Shown: positions 1 to 5,465 of the stretch, piece by piece
Numbering within the stretch: the stretch's first letter is position 1
Layout of the letters: every line of letters begins with the position of its first letter
Source: Candidatus Zixiibacteriota bacterium
GTDB taxonomy: Bacteria > Zixibacteria > MSB-5A5 > GN15 > JAAZOE01
Reading direction: 5' to 3'
Length of the DNA: 5,465 nucleotides
NCBI GenBank assembly: GCA_012797915.1
Contig: JAAZOE010000006.1
Coordinates: 1 to 5,465 of the forward strand
Notes under the pieces: model-generated
Told to the model about the DNA's origin: nothing
Databases searched by the model: none
The model's input: only the letters and a program-made list of their open reading frames with translations
Made by a program: the position numbers and the translations under genes

Positions 1-215
1 ACGCGGGCGATCAGCTCTTCCGTTTTCTCGGTCATTCCCTTGACGATCAAAAGGGCCTCCTCGGCCTTTTCGACGTGCCCTTCCCACCGGTACACCGACC
101 GGACCTTCTCGATGACATTCACGCAGGCAGCCAGGTTTTCCTCGATCAGGGTCGAGGCGATCTGCTCGGCCACCTGGATCGGGGCGGTGATCAGGGTAAC
201 ACTGTGTTCGCTCAT
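1..215 (-). CDS. cutA: CutA-family protein (divalent cation tolerance), 3' end cut by window edge
   Basis: The first 71 codons are visible, starting at the ATG at 215-213; the C-terminal third lies beyond the left edge. The protein begins MSEHSVTLITAPIQVAEQIA and continues with the CutA signature: ENLAACVNVI (residues 26-35), then VRSVYRWEGHVEKAEEALLIVKG in two overlapping pieces (VRSVYRWEGH at 38-47, EEALLIVKG at 52-60). These match the LAAC and S-x-Y-x-WEG blocks of the family, with the conserved Cys at 31. Family members are about 105-115 residues long, form very stable trimers of ferredoxin-like fold and bind divalent metals such as Cu(II). The copper-tolerance role came from E. coli genetics and is not firmly established elsewhere. 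The start codon overlaps the stop of the upstream MTH1187-family gene as ATGA, so translational coupling is likely. Only a weak purine-rich stretch (AGAGAAAG) precedes the start, which fits coupling. The assignment is confident despite the truncation. Confidence 0.93.
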   Translation of the reverse strand, partial: MSEHSVTLITAPIQVAEQIASTLIEENLAACVNVIEKVRSVYRWEGHVEKAEEALLIVKGMTEKTEELIAR

Positions 216-517
216 CTGTGCAACTTTCTCTTTAAGACTTTTTCGATATCATCCACTTTTCCGGTCAGCCGCCTGGCCGCTCCCTTGCGGTCATCGATGA
301 CAATCGAGGTATAGACCCGGTTATGAGACCGCCGCATCGTCTGGTGGCACCTCTTGACCAGCGCCATCACCTCGTCCCAATTGCCCTCGACCACGGTCGA
401 CATCGCGGTCACCGTATAAGGAAGCCCCGAACGGTCGATAATGTCAATTATTTTTGCGACCTCCCGAGCCAAAGATTCCTTGGCCCCGACGGGAAAAATC
501 GAAAACTGGGCCAGCAT
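212..517 (-). CDS. MTH1187-family thiamine-binding protein
   Basis: This is a complete 101-residue protein, the usual length for the MTH1187/YkoF-like family (Pfam Thiamine_BP, PF01910). Diagnostic blocks are FSIFPVGAKESLAREVAKII (residues 5-24), YTVTAMSTVVEGNWDEVMAL (34-53), a CH pair at 57-58, and RVYTSIVIDDRKG (67-79) followed by LTGKVDDIEKVL. Family structures show ferredoxin-like subunits assembling into tetramers, and related proteins bind thiamine or hydroxymethylpyrimidine-type ligands. The in vivo role is unclear. The ATG at 517-515 is preceded by a strong AAAGGAG five bases upstream, fixing the start. It lies 62 bases after glyA and overlaps cutA by four bases, placing it in the same transcription unit. 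No export signal or membrane segment is visible, so it is presumably cytoplasmic. Family membership is clear; the ligand in this organism is inferred only from the family name. Confidence 0.93.
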   Translation of the reverse strand: MLAQFSIFPVGAKESLAREVAKIIDIIDRSGLPYTVTAMSTVVEGNWDEVMALVKRCHQTMRRSHNRVYTSIVIDDRKGAARRLTGKVDDIEKVLKRKLHR

Positions 518-579
518 ACAGACTCCTTTCGAACGCCGGTTTCGCGTCTCTCTCCTTATACGCGGCCGCCGGCGCCGAT
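518..579 (-). promoter_or_regulatory. glyA to MTH1187-family gene spacer with strong ribosome binding site
   Basis: This 62-base gap is the largest inside the operon. Its downstream end has AAAGGAG at 529-523, five bases before the ATG of the MTH1187-family gene. The part next to the glyA stop (561-579) is a very GC-rich run containing overlapping short palindromes (GGCGCC, GCCGGC, CGGCCG). No uridine-rich tract follows, so it does not look like an intrinsic terminator, and no convincing promoter was seen. A second AAGGAG-like stretch at about 553-558 has no start codon at suitable spacing. Read-through from glyA is therefore the simplest model. Confidence 0.6.
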
Positions 580-1845
580 CTATCCCTGTCTTTGCGGGTA
601 CAGCGGGAACCGCCCGCAGAGTTTCCGGACATCCTCGGCCACCGCCGCCGTCACCTGCGGATCGCCCAGATTCTTGACCACCCGGTCGATGAATCCGGCG
701 ATCTGTTCCATTTCCGGCTTCTTCATCCCGCGCGTCGTAATCGCCGGAGTCCCCAGCCGCACGCCGGAGGTGACGAACGGCTTGGCCGGATCGAACGGAA
801 CCGTGTTCTTGTTGGCCGTGATGTTGGCCTCGTCCAGCGCCTTCTCGACCATCTTCCCGGTGACCGCTTTGCCGTCGGCCCGGGTCCGCCCGATGAACGA
901 CATCAACATCAAATGGGTATCGGTGCCGCCGGAAACCAGCTTATGGCCGCGATCCATGAGACCCTTGGCCAGATGGGCGGCATTCTCCACGATCTGCCGC
1001 TGGTAGACCTTGAATTCCTCCGACTGGGCCTCCTTGAAGGCTACCGCCTTGGCCGCGATGATATGCATGAGCGGACCGCCCTGAATCCCCGGCATGACCG
1101 TCCGGTCCAGATCCTCGGCATACTGAGTCTTGCACATGACCATCCCACCCCGCGGGCCGCGAAGGGTTTTGTGGGTGGTGGTGGTCACGAAATCGGCGAA
1201 TGGCACCTGTGAAGGATGCAGGCCGGCGATGATCAACCCGGCAATATGGGCAATATCGACCATCAGCAGCGCCCCGGCCGCATCGGCCGCTTCCCGGAAC
1301 CGCGCGAAATCGAGCCGGCGCGGATAGGCTGAGGCTCCGGCCACGATCAGCTTCGGTTTCACTTCCGCCGCCTGCCGGACCAGCTTGTCGTAATCGATCA
1401 CCTCCGTGCCCGGTTCGACCTGATAAGGAACGATATTGTACAACCGGCCGGTGAAATTGATCGGGTGGCCATGGGTCAGATGTCCGCCGTGGGACAGATC
1501 CAGACCCATGATCGTATCCCCCGGCTTGAGCACCGTGAAATAGACCGCCATGTTCGCCTGGGAACCGGAATGCGGCTGGACATTGGCATGCTCGGCCCCG
1601 AACAACGCCTTGGCCCGCTCGCGGGCCAGGTTTTCGGCGATATCGACGAATTCGCAGCCGCCATAGTACCGTTTGCCGGGGTACCCCTCGGCATATTTAT
1701 TGGTCATGACCCCGCCGGCGGCCTCCCGGACCGCCTCCGAGACGAAATTCTCGGAAGCGATCAGTTCCAGCTTATGCGCCTGCCGTTGCGCCTCCGAGGT
1801 CAAAGCCTCATATAGTTCCGGGTCAACTTGCTTAACGTATGACAC
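580..1845 (-). CDS. glyA: Serine hydroxymethyltransferase
   Basis: This complete 421-residue enzyme has the bacterial SHMT length. It converts serine and tetrahydrofolate to glycine and 5,10-methylenetetrahydrofolate in the cytoplasm, feeding one-carbon metabolism, and works as a PLP-dependent fold-type I dimer or tetramer. Visible hallmarks are LELIASENFVS (residues 26-36), NKYAEGYPGKRYYGG (49-63), QPHSGSQANMAVY (90-102), MVDIAHIAGL with PLP-contacting Asp197 and His200 (195-204), TTTTHKTLRGPRGG with the Schiff-base Lys226 (221-234), and SGVRLGTPA with substrate-carboxylate Arg363 (360-368). No key residue is missing. The start is GTG at 1845-1843, not ATG; an AGAGGAG six bases upstream supports it, and the N-terminus SYVKQVDPELYEAL aligns as in other SHMTs. 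The stop is TAG. It lies 17 bases after rpiB with its ribosome binding site in that gap. The rpiB-glyA order recurs in many bacteria. Confidence 0.98.
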   Translation of the reverse strand: MSYVKQVDPELYEALTSEAQRQAHKLELIASENFVSEAVREAAGGVMTNKYAEGYPGKRYYGGCEFVDIAENLARERAKALFGAEHANVQPHSGSQANMAVYFTVLKPGDTIMGLDLSHGGHLTHGHPINFTGRLYNIVPYQVEPGTEVIDYDKLVRQAAEVKPKLIVAGASAYPRRLDFARFREAADAAGALLMVDIAHIAGLIIAGLHPSQVPFADFVTTTTHKTLRGPRGGMVMCKTQYAEDLDRTVMPGIQGGPLMHIIAAKAVAFKEAQSEEFKVYQRQIVENAAHLAKGLMDRGHKLVSGGTDTHLMLMSFIGRTRADGKAVTGKMVEKALDEANITANKNTVPFDPAKPFVTSGVRLGTPAITTRGMKKPEMEQIAGFIDRVVKNLGDPQVTAAVAEDVRKLCGRFPLYPQRQG

Positions 1846-1858
1846 AGGTGACTCCTCT
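1846..1858 (-). promoter_or_regulatory. Ribosome binding site that fixes the GTG start of glyA
   Basis: AGAGGAG at 1858-1852 is a strong Shine-Dalgarno match six bases from the GTG at 1845-1843. No in-frame ATG lies near the expected N-terminus, so the GTG start is well supported. The site lies within the 17-base gap after the rpiB TAA stop, so ribosomes finishing rpiB would be close to it. Confidence 0.85.
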
Positions 1859-1862
1859 TCCT

Positions 1863-2312
1863 TTATTCCTTTTCCGAAATCCCCGAACCTGGAATCTTGG
1901 CCAACCGTCGGGCATGCCGGCCGCCTTCGAAGTTGGTATTAAGCCACTCTTTAAGAATTCCTTCCAACTGACTGACATCGAGATACTTCGACGATAACGT
2001 CAAGACGTTGGAATCGTTATGCGCCCGGGCCAGATGAGCCATCTCGGGATTGAAAACCAGGGTCGCCCGAACGCCGTCAATTTTGTTGGCGGCGATGTTG
2101 ACGCCGTTGCCGGTCCAGCAGACCGCCACCCCTCGGTTGACCTCTCCCCCGGCCACCGACCGGGCCACCTTGGCGGCATAATCGGAATAATCGACCGAGG
2201 TTTCTGAATCGGTGCCGAAATCGACAACCTCATATCCCCAAGCCTTGAGTATCGCTTTAATCTTCTCCTTCAACTCAAAGCCTTTGTGGTCTGAACCAAG
2301 CGCGATCTTCAT
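1863..2312 (-). CDS. rpiB: Ribose-5-phosphate isomerase B (RpiB/LacAB family)
   Basis: This complete 149-residue protein has the normal length for RpiB. It interconverts ribose 5-phosphate and ribulose 5-phosphate in the non-oxidative pentose phosphate pathway. It opens MKIALGSDHKGFELK, the family N-terminal strand and loop with Asp8 and His9 (E. coli RpiB Asp9/His10). DYSDYA at 41-46 matches the usual DYPDYA. The catalytic cysteine is Cys65 in GVAVCWTGNGVNIAANK (61-77), so this is the Cys type rather than the actinobacterial Glu type. VRATLVFN follows at 81-88. His98 in ARAHNDSNVL (94-103) matches the E. coli general base His99. Arg132 and Arg136 in GGRHARR match the phosphate-binding GRHxxR motif. 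The CWTGNG loop departs from the common CGTGxG form. The start is ATG at 2312-2310 with AGGA eight bases upstream. It sits between ilvE (16-base gap) and glyA (17-base gap). LacA/LacB-type sugar isomerases are related, but the glyA context favours RpiB. Confidence 0.95.
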   Translation of the reverse strand: MKIALGSDHKGFELKEKIKAILKAWGYEVVDFGTDSETSVDYSDYAAKVARSVAGGEVNRGVAVCWTGNGVNIAANKIDGVRATLVFNPEMAHLARAHNDSNVLTLSSKYLDVSQLEGILKEWLNTNFEGGRHARRLAKIPGSGISEKE

Positions 2313-2328
2313 ATCACCAATCCTGCCG

Positions 2329-3252
2329 TTACCGCACGAACGTCAGCCAGTGGTGCTCATCGGGCATCCGGCCTTCGACGATGTCGAAGAACCGCTTTTG
2401 GAGTTTCTTCGTGTATTCGCCGGCTTTGCCGGTGCCGATTTCGATGCCATCGATCCGGGAAATCGGCGTGATCTCGGCCGCCGAGCCGGTGAAGAAAACC
2501 TCATCGGCGATGTACAGCGCCTCGCGCGGAATCGGCTGTTCGATAACCTTCATCCCGGTCTCGTACGCCAGCGTGATGACCGTGTTGCGGGTGATGCCGG
2601 GCAGGATGGAACAGCAGAACGAGGGCGTCACCAGCGCGCCCCGCTGGACGACGAAGATGTTTTCGCCGGACCCTTCCGAGACCATACCGCGGGTATCCAG
2701 CGCGATCCCCTCGACATACCCATGCGAGATTGCCTCCAGTTTAATCAGCTGGGAGTTCATATAGTTGGCCCCGGCTTTGGCCATCATCGGCATGGTATTG
2801 GGAGCGTTGCGGTTCCAGGAGGATACGCAGACCGATACCCCGTTGTCCATGGCGTCCTCGCCCAAGTATTTACCCCAGGACCAGGCCGCGATGGTGACGT
2901 CAACCGGGCATTTGCGGGGATCGACGCCAAGGGTATCGTACCCGCGATAGACGATCGGGCGGATGTAGCATTCATTAAGTTTATTGACTGCGATCAGACT
3001 CAGGATGGCCTCGTTGATCTGGTCTCGGGTGAACGGGATTTCCATCCGGTATATCTTGGCCGAATTGAACAGCCGGTCGGTATGTTCCTGGAGGCGGAAA
3101 CAGGCCGGCCCTTTGGGGGTGTTGTAACAGCGCATCCCCTCAAAAACCGATGAGCCGTAGTGGATAACATGGGACAGGACATGAATTTTGGCGTCATCCC
3201 AGTTGACCATTTTGCCGTTCATCCAGATTTTGTCTGCTTTATTGAAAGGCAT
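2329..3252 (-). CDS. ilvE: Branched-chain amino-acid aminotransferase
   Basis: This class IV (D-amino-acid-transaminase fold) PLP enzyme exchanges amino groups between 2-oxoglutarate/glutamate and leucine, isoleucine or valine in the cytoplasm. From the ATG at 3252-3250 it is 307 residues, beginning MPFNKADKIWMNGKMVNWDD, which aligns end to end with E. coli IlvE (MTTKKADYIW). The upstream in-frame GTG at 3258-3256 would add two residues, but it overlaps the ribosome binding site GGGAG (3262-3258). That site is well placed, five bases from the ATG, so I prefer the ATG. Numbering from it, landmarks are HYGSSVFEGMRCY (31-43), YIRPIVYRGYDTLGV (96-110), SSWNRNAPNTMP (144-155), the PLP lysine Lys159 in MMAKAGANYMNSQL, EGSGENIF (193-200), LPGITRNTV (217-225) and ADEVFFTGSAAEITPI (249-264). 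These favour IlvE over D-amino-acid transaminase or 4-amino-4-deoxychorismate lyase. It is first in the operon, behind a near-consensus promoter. Confidence 0.96.
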   Translation of the reverse strand: MPFNKADKIWMNGKMVNWDDAKIHVLSHVIHYGSSVFEGMRCYNTPKGPACFRLQEHTDRLFNSAKIYRMEIPFTRDQINEAILSLIAVNKLNECYIRPIVYRGYDTLGVDPRKCPVDVTIAAWSWGKYLGEDAMDNGVSVCVSSWNRNAPNTMPMMAKAGANYMNSQLIKLEAISHGYVEGIALDTRGMVSEGSGENIFVVQRGALVTPSFCCSILPGITRNTVITLAYETGMKVIEQPIPREALYIADEVFFTGSAAEITPISRIDGIEIGTGKAGEYTKKLQKRFFDIVEGRMPDEHHWLTFVR

Positions 3253-3257
3253 AGCCA

Positions 3258-3262
3258 CTCCC
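3258..3262 (-). promoter_or_regulatory. Ribosome binding site that decides the ilvE start
   Basis: GGGAG reads on the minus strand from 3262 to 3258, five bases before the ATG at 3252. The alternative GTG start at 3258-3256 overlaps the last base of this motif and so cannot be served by it. This supports the shorter 307-residue IlvE. Confidence 0.8.
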
Positions 3263-3291
3263 GCATTGAATGTTCATCATGACGTGGAGGG

Positions 3292-3320
3292 AGTATAGTA
3301 TAATAGAGAGGCCTTTTCAA
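3292..3320 (-). promoter_or_regulatory. Sigma-70-type promoter of the ilvE operon
   Basis: On the minus strand a -35 box TTGAAA (3320-3315) and a -10 box TATACT (3297-3292) are separated by exactly 17 bases. Each box differs from the consensus at one position. A second TATACT overlaps just upstream (3302-3297), but its spacing is only 12. Transcription would begin near 3285, giving an untranslated leader of about 30 bases before the ilvE ATG. That is too short for a T-box or a branched-chain-amino-acid attenuator. The promoter lies downstream of the terminator of the preceding gene, as expected for a separate transcription unit. The call rests on motif match and position only. Confidence 0.78.
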
Positions 3321-3333
3321 GGCCAAAATGGCC
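3310..3333. repeat. Two overlapping inverted repeats at the ilvE promoter -35 region
   Basis: GGCCTT-TTC-AAGGCC occupies 3310-3324 (six-base arms) and GGCCA-AAA-TGGCC occupies 3321-3333 (five-base arms). They share the GGCC at 3321-3324. The first repeat covers the -35 hexamer and the second lies immediately upstream. As palindromic DNA they could be binding sites for a dimeric regulator. They are short and built from the same GGCC core, so chance is possible. They would lie upstream of the predicted transcription start, so they would not be an RNA structure of the ilvE leader. Confidence 0.4.
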
Positions 3334-3375
3334 CCCCAGACGACGCTGTATGACTTGTCGATCTGAATGGCGGAC

Positions 3376-3407
3376 AAAAAGAAAGGCGGGTTGAAAACCC
3401 GCCTTTC
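3376..3407 (-). terminator. Intrinsic terminator of the dockerin-protein gene
   Basis: A perfect 12-base-pair inverted repeat (arms 3381-3392 and 3396-3407, GAAAGGCGGGTT against AACCCGCCTTTC) encloses a three-base loop. On the minus strand it is followed by five T residues (3380-3376). It begins seven bases after the stop codon of the dockerin-protein gene. The plus-strand side lacks a T tract after the hairpin, so it acts as a terminator for leftward transcription only. It separates the exported-protein gene from the ilvE operon. Confidence 0.93.
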
Positions 3408-3413
3408 GCCGTC

Positions 3414-5465
3414 TTATTGGCACCCTTGGACCGGCGGCGGTCCTGATCGGAAAATATATGTCACCAGAAATACCGCATCACCGACGTTGACCTTGCAGTC
3501 CCCGTTCGTGTCGCCGACCACAATCGGGTCGGGCGCCGGCCCGCCCCGGAAGATGTAGGTGATGACAAACACCGCATCGCCGATGTTCACCTCGCCATTC
3601 GAGTTGGTATCGCCGTACAGCCACAATCGAAGCTGATTAACCGTCGAGGCCGGCGTGACGCCGCCAAAGAGGTCGGAAGCCGTGACTTTCCAATAGTACA
3701 CCTTCCCCAACGATAACGATTCGGGCATGGTGTAGGTCGTATCGGTCAACAGGGCGGAGGAATCGGCATTCGTGAAGGCCTCGTTGTCGGCCCACACCAG
3801 GCGGTACCGGACGGCGTCGTGCAAATCGCCGTCCGCGCTGGACCGCCAGACGAAGGTCGGCAGCGGATTCACCAGAATGGTATCATCGACCGGCAAAACC
3901 AGATCAAAAGCAGCCGGAAGCTGATTGCTGGAATTGACCCAGAACGACGCCCCCGGGCTCCAGGAACCGCTTTCAAATCCATCGTTGGCCTGCGCCCGCC
4001 AGAAATACTCCTGGTCGTCGGAAAGCGCCGGCGAGACCGTCCACGCGGCCGATCCGGACACCGCCGGCCATCCGCTGGTTTCGGCCACCAAAACGCTCAT
4101 CAGGCTGTCGCTGTACACCTGGAAGTTGTAGGTCAGCGAGTCCCCTTCCGGGTCGGAGGCTGCAGAGCATTGAATAACCGGTGTCGCCGAACCTTCCCCG
4201 GCCATGCCGTCGGGAGCCAATCCCCCCGGAACCGATGGCTGTGAATTCATCCGGAACTGCGCCAGTTTCCACGATGACCATTGCGTGCCGTTGTATACCT
4301 GGACCCGGACGTAATACGTCTGCCCGTCCACCAGCGTTCCACCGGCATAGGCCACCGCCGTGTCCGTCCCGGAAACCGGCCCCAAATCCCACAGCTCCGC
4401 CACCGACCATTCATTGTCCGTCCCGACCTGAACCCGATACGATTGCTGCGGCGCGGAACCCTCATCATGATATTGCCAGGAAATCTCCGGCGCATGTTCC
4501 ACCAGGTTCATCTGCGCTCCCGGACCGACCGCCACGGTCGGTACCGAAGGATATCCGCTCAGGCCGGAAATATCGAAGAAATCCATGATCCGGTTGAACA
4601 CGGAATCGCGCTCCGCCAGTTCGGGATCCCCGCTGATAATCGCCTCGAAGCCGAAGCCGAAGAACACCAGCTTGTAGGTCCCGTCATACGAAAGCGCCGC
4701 CTCGTGCGCGGTGGTCATATAGTACCCTTCCGGCGTGCCGCCGGTCAGGACCGTGAAATGATCCGGCGCGGACTGGTTGTTGGCCCCGCCGTATCCGGTG
4801 ATAATCACATAGGGAAATCCGGAGAGAATCGGGCCGCCGGCTTCCGGCACCACCACCGGTATCATCGTCGAGGAGACATACTGGGCCTTGAGATAGTCGG
4901 CCAGGAAAGTCGGATTCAGGGTGGATAACTGCTTGGCGATATTCTGGCCGGTTAAAAACAACTTTCCGCCGCCGTCCATATACCCCTGCATGGCCGTCAC
5001 GTCGGCGCCGGCCAGCGGATTGGTCCGATTGTCGCCGGTGAACCAGAATACCGCCTCATACCGGTTCAACAGGATTGAATCGGGACTGCCCGAGACCGCC
5101 TTATCCCACCGATCCGAGGGCATCCGCAACGCCTGCAACGGGTCGGAATAATACTGTTGCAGGGAATCGCCGTTGTCGTCGTCGACGATCAGAACCAGCG
5201 GCGTGCCGACGTTATGCTCGAGCGCCAGCAGATCGACGTTGGCCCCGCCGTTGGAGGTGATGGTGATATAGAATGAATCGATCCGGCCGGCATAACCGAC
5301 CGGCACGGTGAAGATGAACGGATCGGCGTTGTTGTTGCCCGACCCGCCGGTGGCGATCGTCCCTAGGCTGGAACTCCCGTCGGTGATCGGAATCGAGGCG
5401 TCATCGATCGTCAACGTGGCGACGGCATCGGCCGCCGCCTTCCAGGCGTTGCTGACCGAAAACGT
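3414..5465 (-). CDS. Large, probably secreted modular protein with GATase-like domain, fibronectin-III-like modules and dockerin (N-terminus outside window)
   Basis: The last 683 codons are visible; the frame stays open through 5465, so the true start is beyond the right edge. Residue numbers are from the visible start. Residues 1-87 look like the end of a beta-rich domain (TLTIDDASIPITDGSSSLG, then DPFIFTVPVG). About 88-300 resemble a class I glutamine-amidotransferase-like alpha/beta fold: LVLIVDDDNGDS, YEAVFWFTGDN and GYMDGGGKLFLTGQNIA. No cysteine occurs before residue 433, so this domain lacks a Cys nucleophile and is probably structural or ligand-binding. About 308-408, 409-515 and 516-616 are three fibronectin-III-like modules, each with late YY/YF-x-V/W-x-V/A strands (TYYVRVQVYNG, EYFWRAQANDG, VYYWKVTASD). 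Residues 617-678 are a duplicated dockerin. Composition rich in Gly, Ser, Thr and Asp with almost no Cys fits an extracellular protein. Similar tails occur on peptidases in FCB-group bacteria, so a missing N-terminal peptidase is possible but unseen. Confidence 0.85.
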   Translation of the reverse strand, partial: TFSVSNAWKAAADAVATLTIDDASIPITDGSSSLGTIATGGSGNNNADPFIFTVPVGYAGRIDSFYITITSNGGANVDLLALEHNVGTPLVLIVDDDNGDSLQQYYSDPLQALRMPSDRWDKAVSGSPDSILLNRYEAVFWFTGDNRTNPLAGADVTAMQGYMDGGGKLFLTGQNIAKQLSTLNPTFLADYLKAQYVSSTMIPVVVPEAGGPILSGFPYVIITGYGGANNQSAPDHFTVLTGGTPEGYYMTTAHEAALSYDGTYKLVFFGFGFEAIISGDPELAERDSVFNRIMDFFDISGLSGYPSVPTVAVGPGAQMNLVEHAPEISWQYHDEGSAPQQSYRVQVGTDNEWSVAELWDLGPVSGTDTAVAYAGGTLVDGQTYYVRVQVYNGTQWSSWKLAQFRMNSQPSVPGGLAPDGMAGEGSATPVIQCSAASDPEGDSLTYNFQVYSDSLMSVLVAETSGWPAVSGSAAWTVSPALSDDQEYFWRAQANDGFESGSWSPGASFWVNSSNQLPAAFDLVLPVDDTILVNPLPTFVWRSSADGDLHDAVRYRLVWADNEAFTNADSSALLTDTTYTMPESLSLGKVYYWKVTASDLFGGVTPASTVNQLRLWLYGDTNSNGEVNIGDAVFVITYIFRGGPAPDPIVVGDTNGDCKVNVGDAVFLVTYIFRSGPPPVQGCQ
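3432..3614 (-). repeat. Duplicated dockerin calcium-loop repeat
   Basis: Two 28-residue units, coded at 3614-3531 and 3515-3432, share 19 identical residues and are offset by 33 residues. Each has a dockerin type I-like calcium loop: DTNSNGEVNIGD (ligand positions D1, N3, N5, N9, D12) and DTNGDCKVNVGD (D1, N3, D5, N9, D12). Each loop is followed by a helix, AVFVITYIFR or AVFLVTYIFR. The second unit has Cys instead of the usual Gly at loop position 6, and another Cys is the penultimate residue of the protein. Dockerins normally dock onto cohesin modules; no cohesin is visible here. Confidence 0.88.

Noticed and set aside
561..579. GC-rich palindromic run after glyA, considered as a terminator
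   Set aside because: The palindromes are short and overlapping and no T tract follows on the minus strand. Read-through is more likely.
444..632. A 62-codon minus-strand frame bridging the end of glyA and the MTH1187-family gene
   Set aside because: It overlaps both conserved genes in another frame, and its charged, Gly/Arg-rich translation resembles no family I know.
323..1212. Overlapping plus-strand open frames of 227 and 252 codons opposite glyA and the MTH1187-family gene
   Set aside because: They are low-complexity Arg/Pro/His-rich shadows of conserved minus-strand genes.
2212..3153. A 313-codon open frame on the plus strand opposite ilvE and the start of rpiB
   Set aside because: It lies antisense to clearly conserved ilvE, has no recognisable family motifs, and arises from GC-rich third codon positions. 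The opposite strand codes for a full-length, motif-complete enzyme.
3239..3280. A 13-codon mini-ORF (MMNIQCGSGYAFQ) overlapping the ilvE start, considered as a leader peptide
   Set aside because: It has no ribosome binding site and only one Ile with no Leu or Val, so it lacks the branched-chain codon run of an attenuator leader. There is no room for alternative hairpins.
4281..4928. A 215-codon plus-strand open frame opposite the modular dockerin protein
   Set aside because: Its translation is Arg/His/Gly-rich with no domain pattern, while the minus-strand frame gives coherent Fn3-like and GATase-like modules.
5412..5414. TTG at 5414-5412 as the start of the dockerin protein
   Set aside because: The frame continues open upstream to the window edge with domain-like sequence (FSVSNAWKAAADAVATL), there is no ribosome binding site, and the region is the middle of a beta-rich domain.

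Overview
The window carries six protein-coding genes, all read from the minus strand, so transcription runs from high to low coordinates. Two are cut by the window edges. I see no tRNA, rRNA, CRISPR array or insertion sequence. The sequence is fairly GC-rich with short intergenic gaps, as in a compact bacterial genome. A secreted multi-module protein ending in a two-repeat dockerin of the form GDTNxxxxVNxGDAVFxxTYIFR suggests an uncultured FCB-group lineage. Candidate phylum Zixibacteria is my best guess, because such tails are common there. That assignment rests on pattern memory and is not proven.

Region 1 (3414-5465, minus) is the 3' part of a large, probably exported protein. In order it has the end of a beta-rich domain, a glutamine-amidotransferase-like alpha/beta domain without a cysteine nucleophile, three fibronectin-III-like beta-sandwich modules and a duplicated dockerin. 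Its N-terminus, which would show the catalytic domain if there is one, lies outside the window. A strong intrinsic terminator (3376-3407) closes this transcription unit.

Region 2 (3253-3413) is the only sizeable intergenic space. Besides the terminator it holds a near-consensus sigma-70-type promoter (TTGAAA, 17 bases, TATACT) reading leftward, with small inverted repeats over and upstream of its -35 box.

Region 3 (1-3252, minus) looks like one operon: ilvE, rpiB, glyA, an MTH1187-family thiamine-binding protein gene and cutA (cut by the left edge). Gaps are 16, 17 and 62 bases, then a 4-base ATGA overlap, and no terminator is visible between the genes. The first three encode central enzymes: branched-chain amino-acid transamination, pentose-phosphate isomerisation and one-carbon/serine-glycine metabolism. 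The last two encode small proteins of ferredoxin-like fold whose physiological roles are poorly settled.

Most of the window is ordinary metabolism. The parts worth a second look are the modular dockerin protein, the coupled MTH1187-cutA pair and the promoter/inverted-repeat region. I found no clear evidence of a new multi-gene system.
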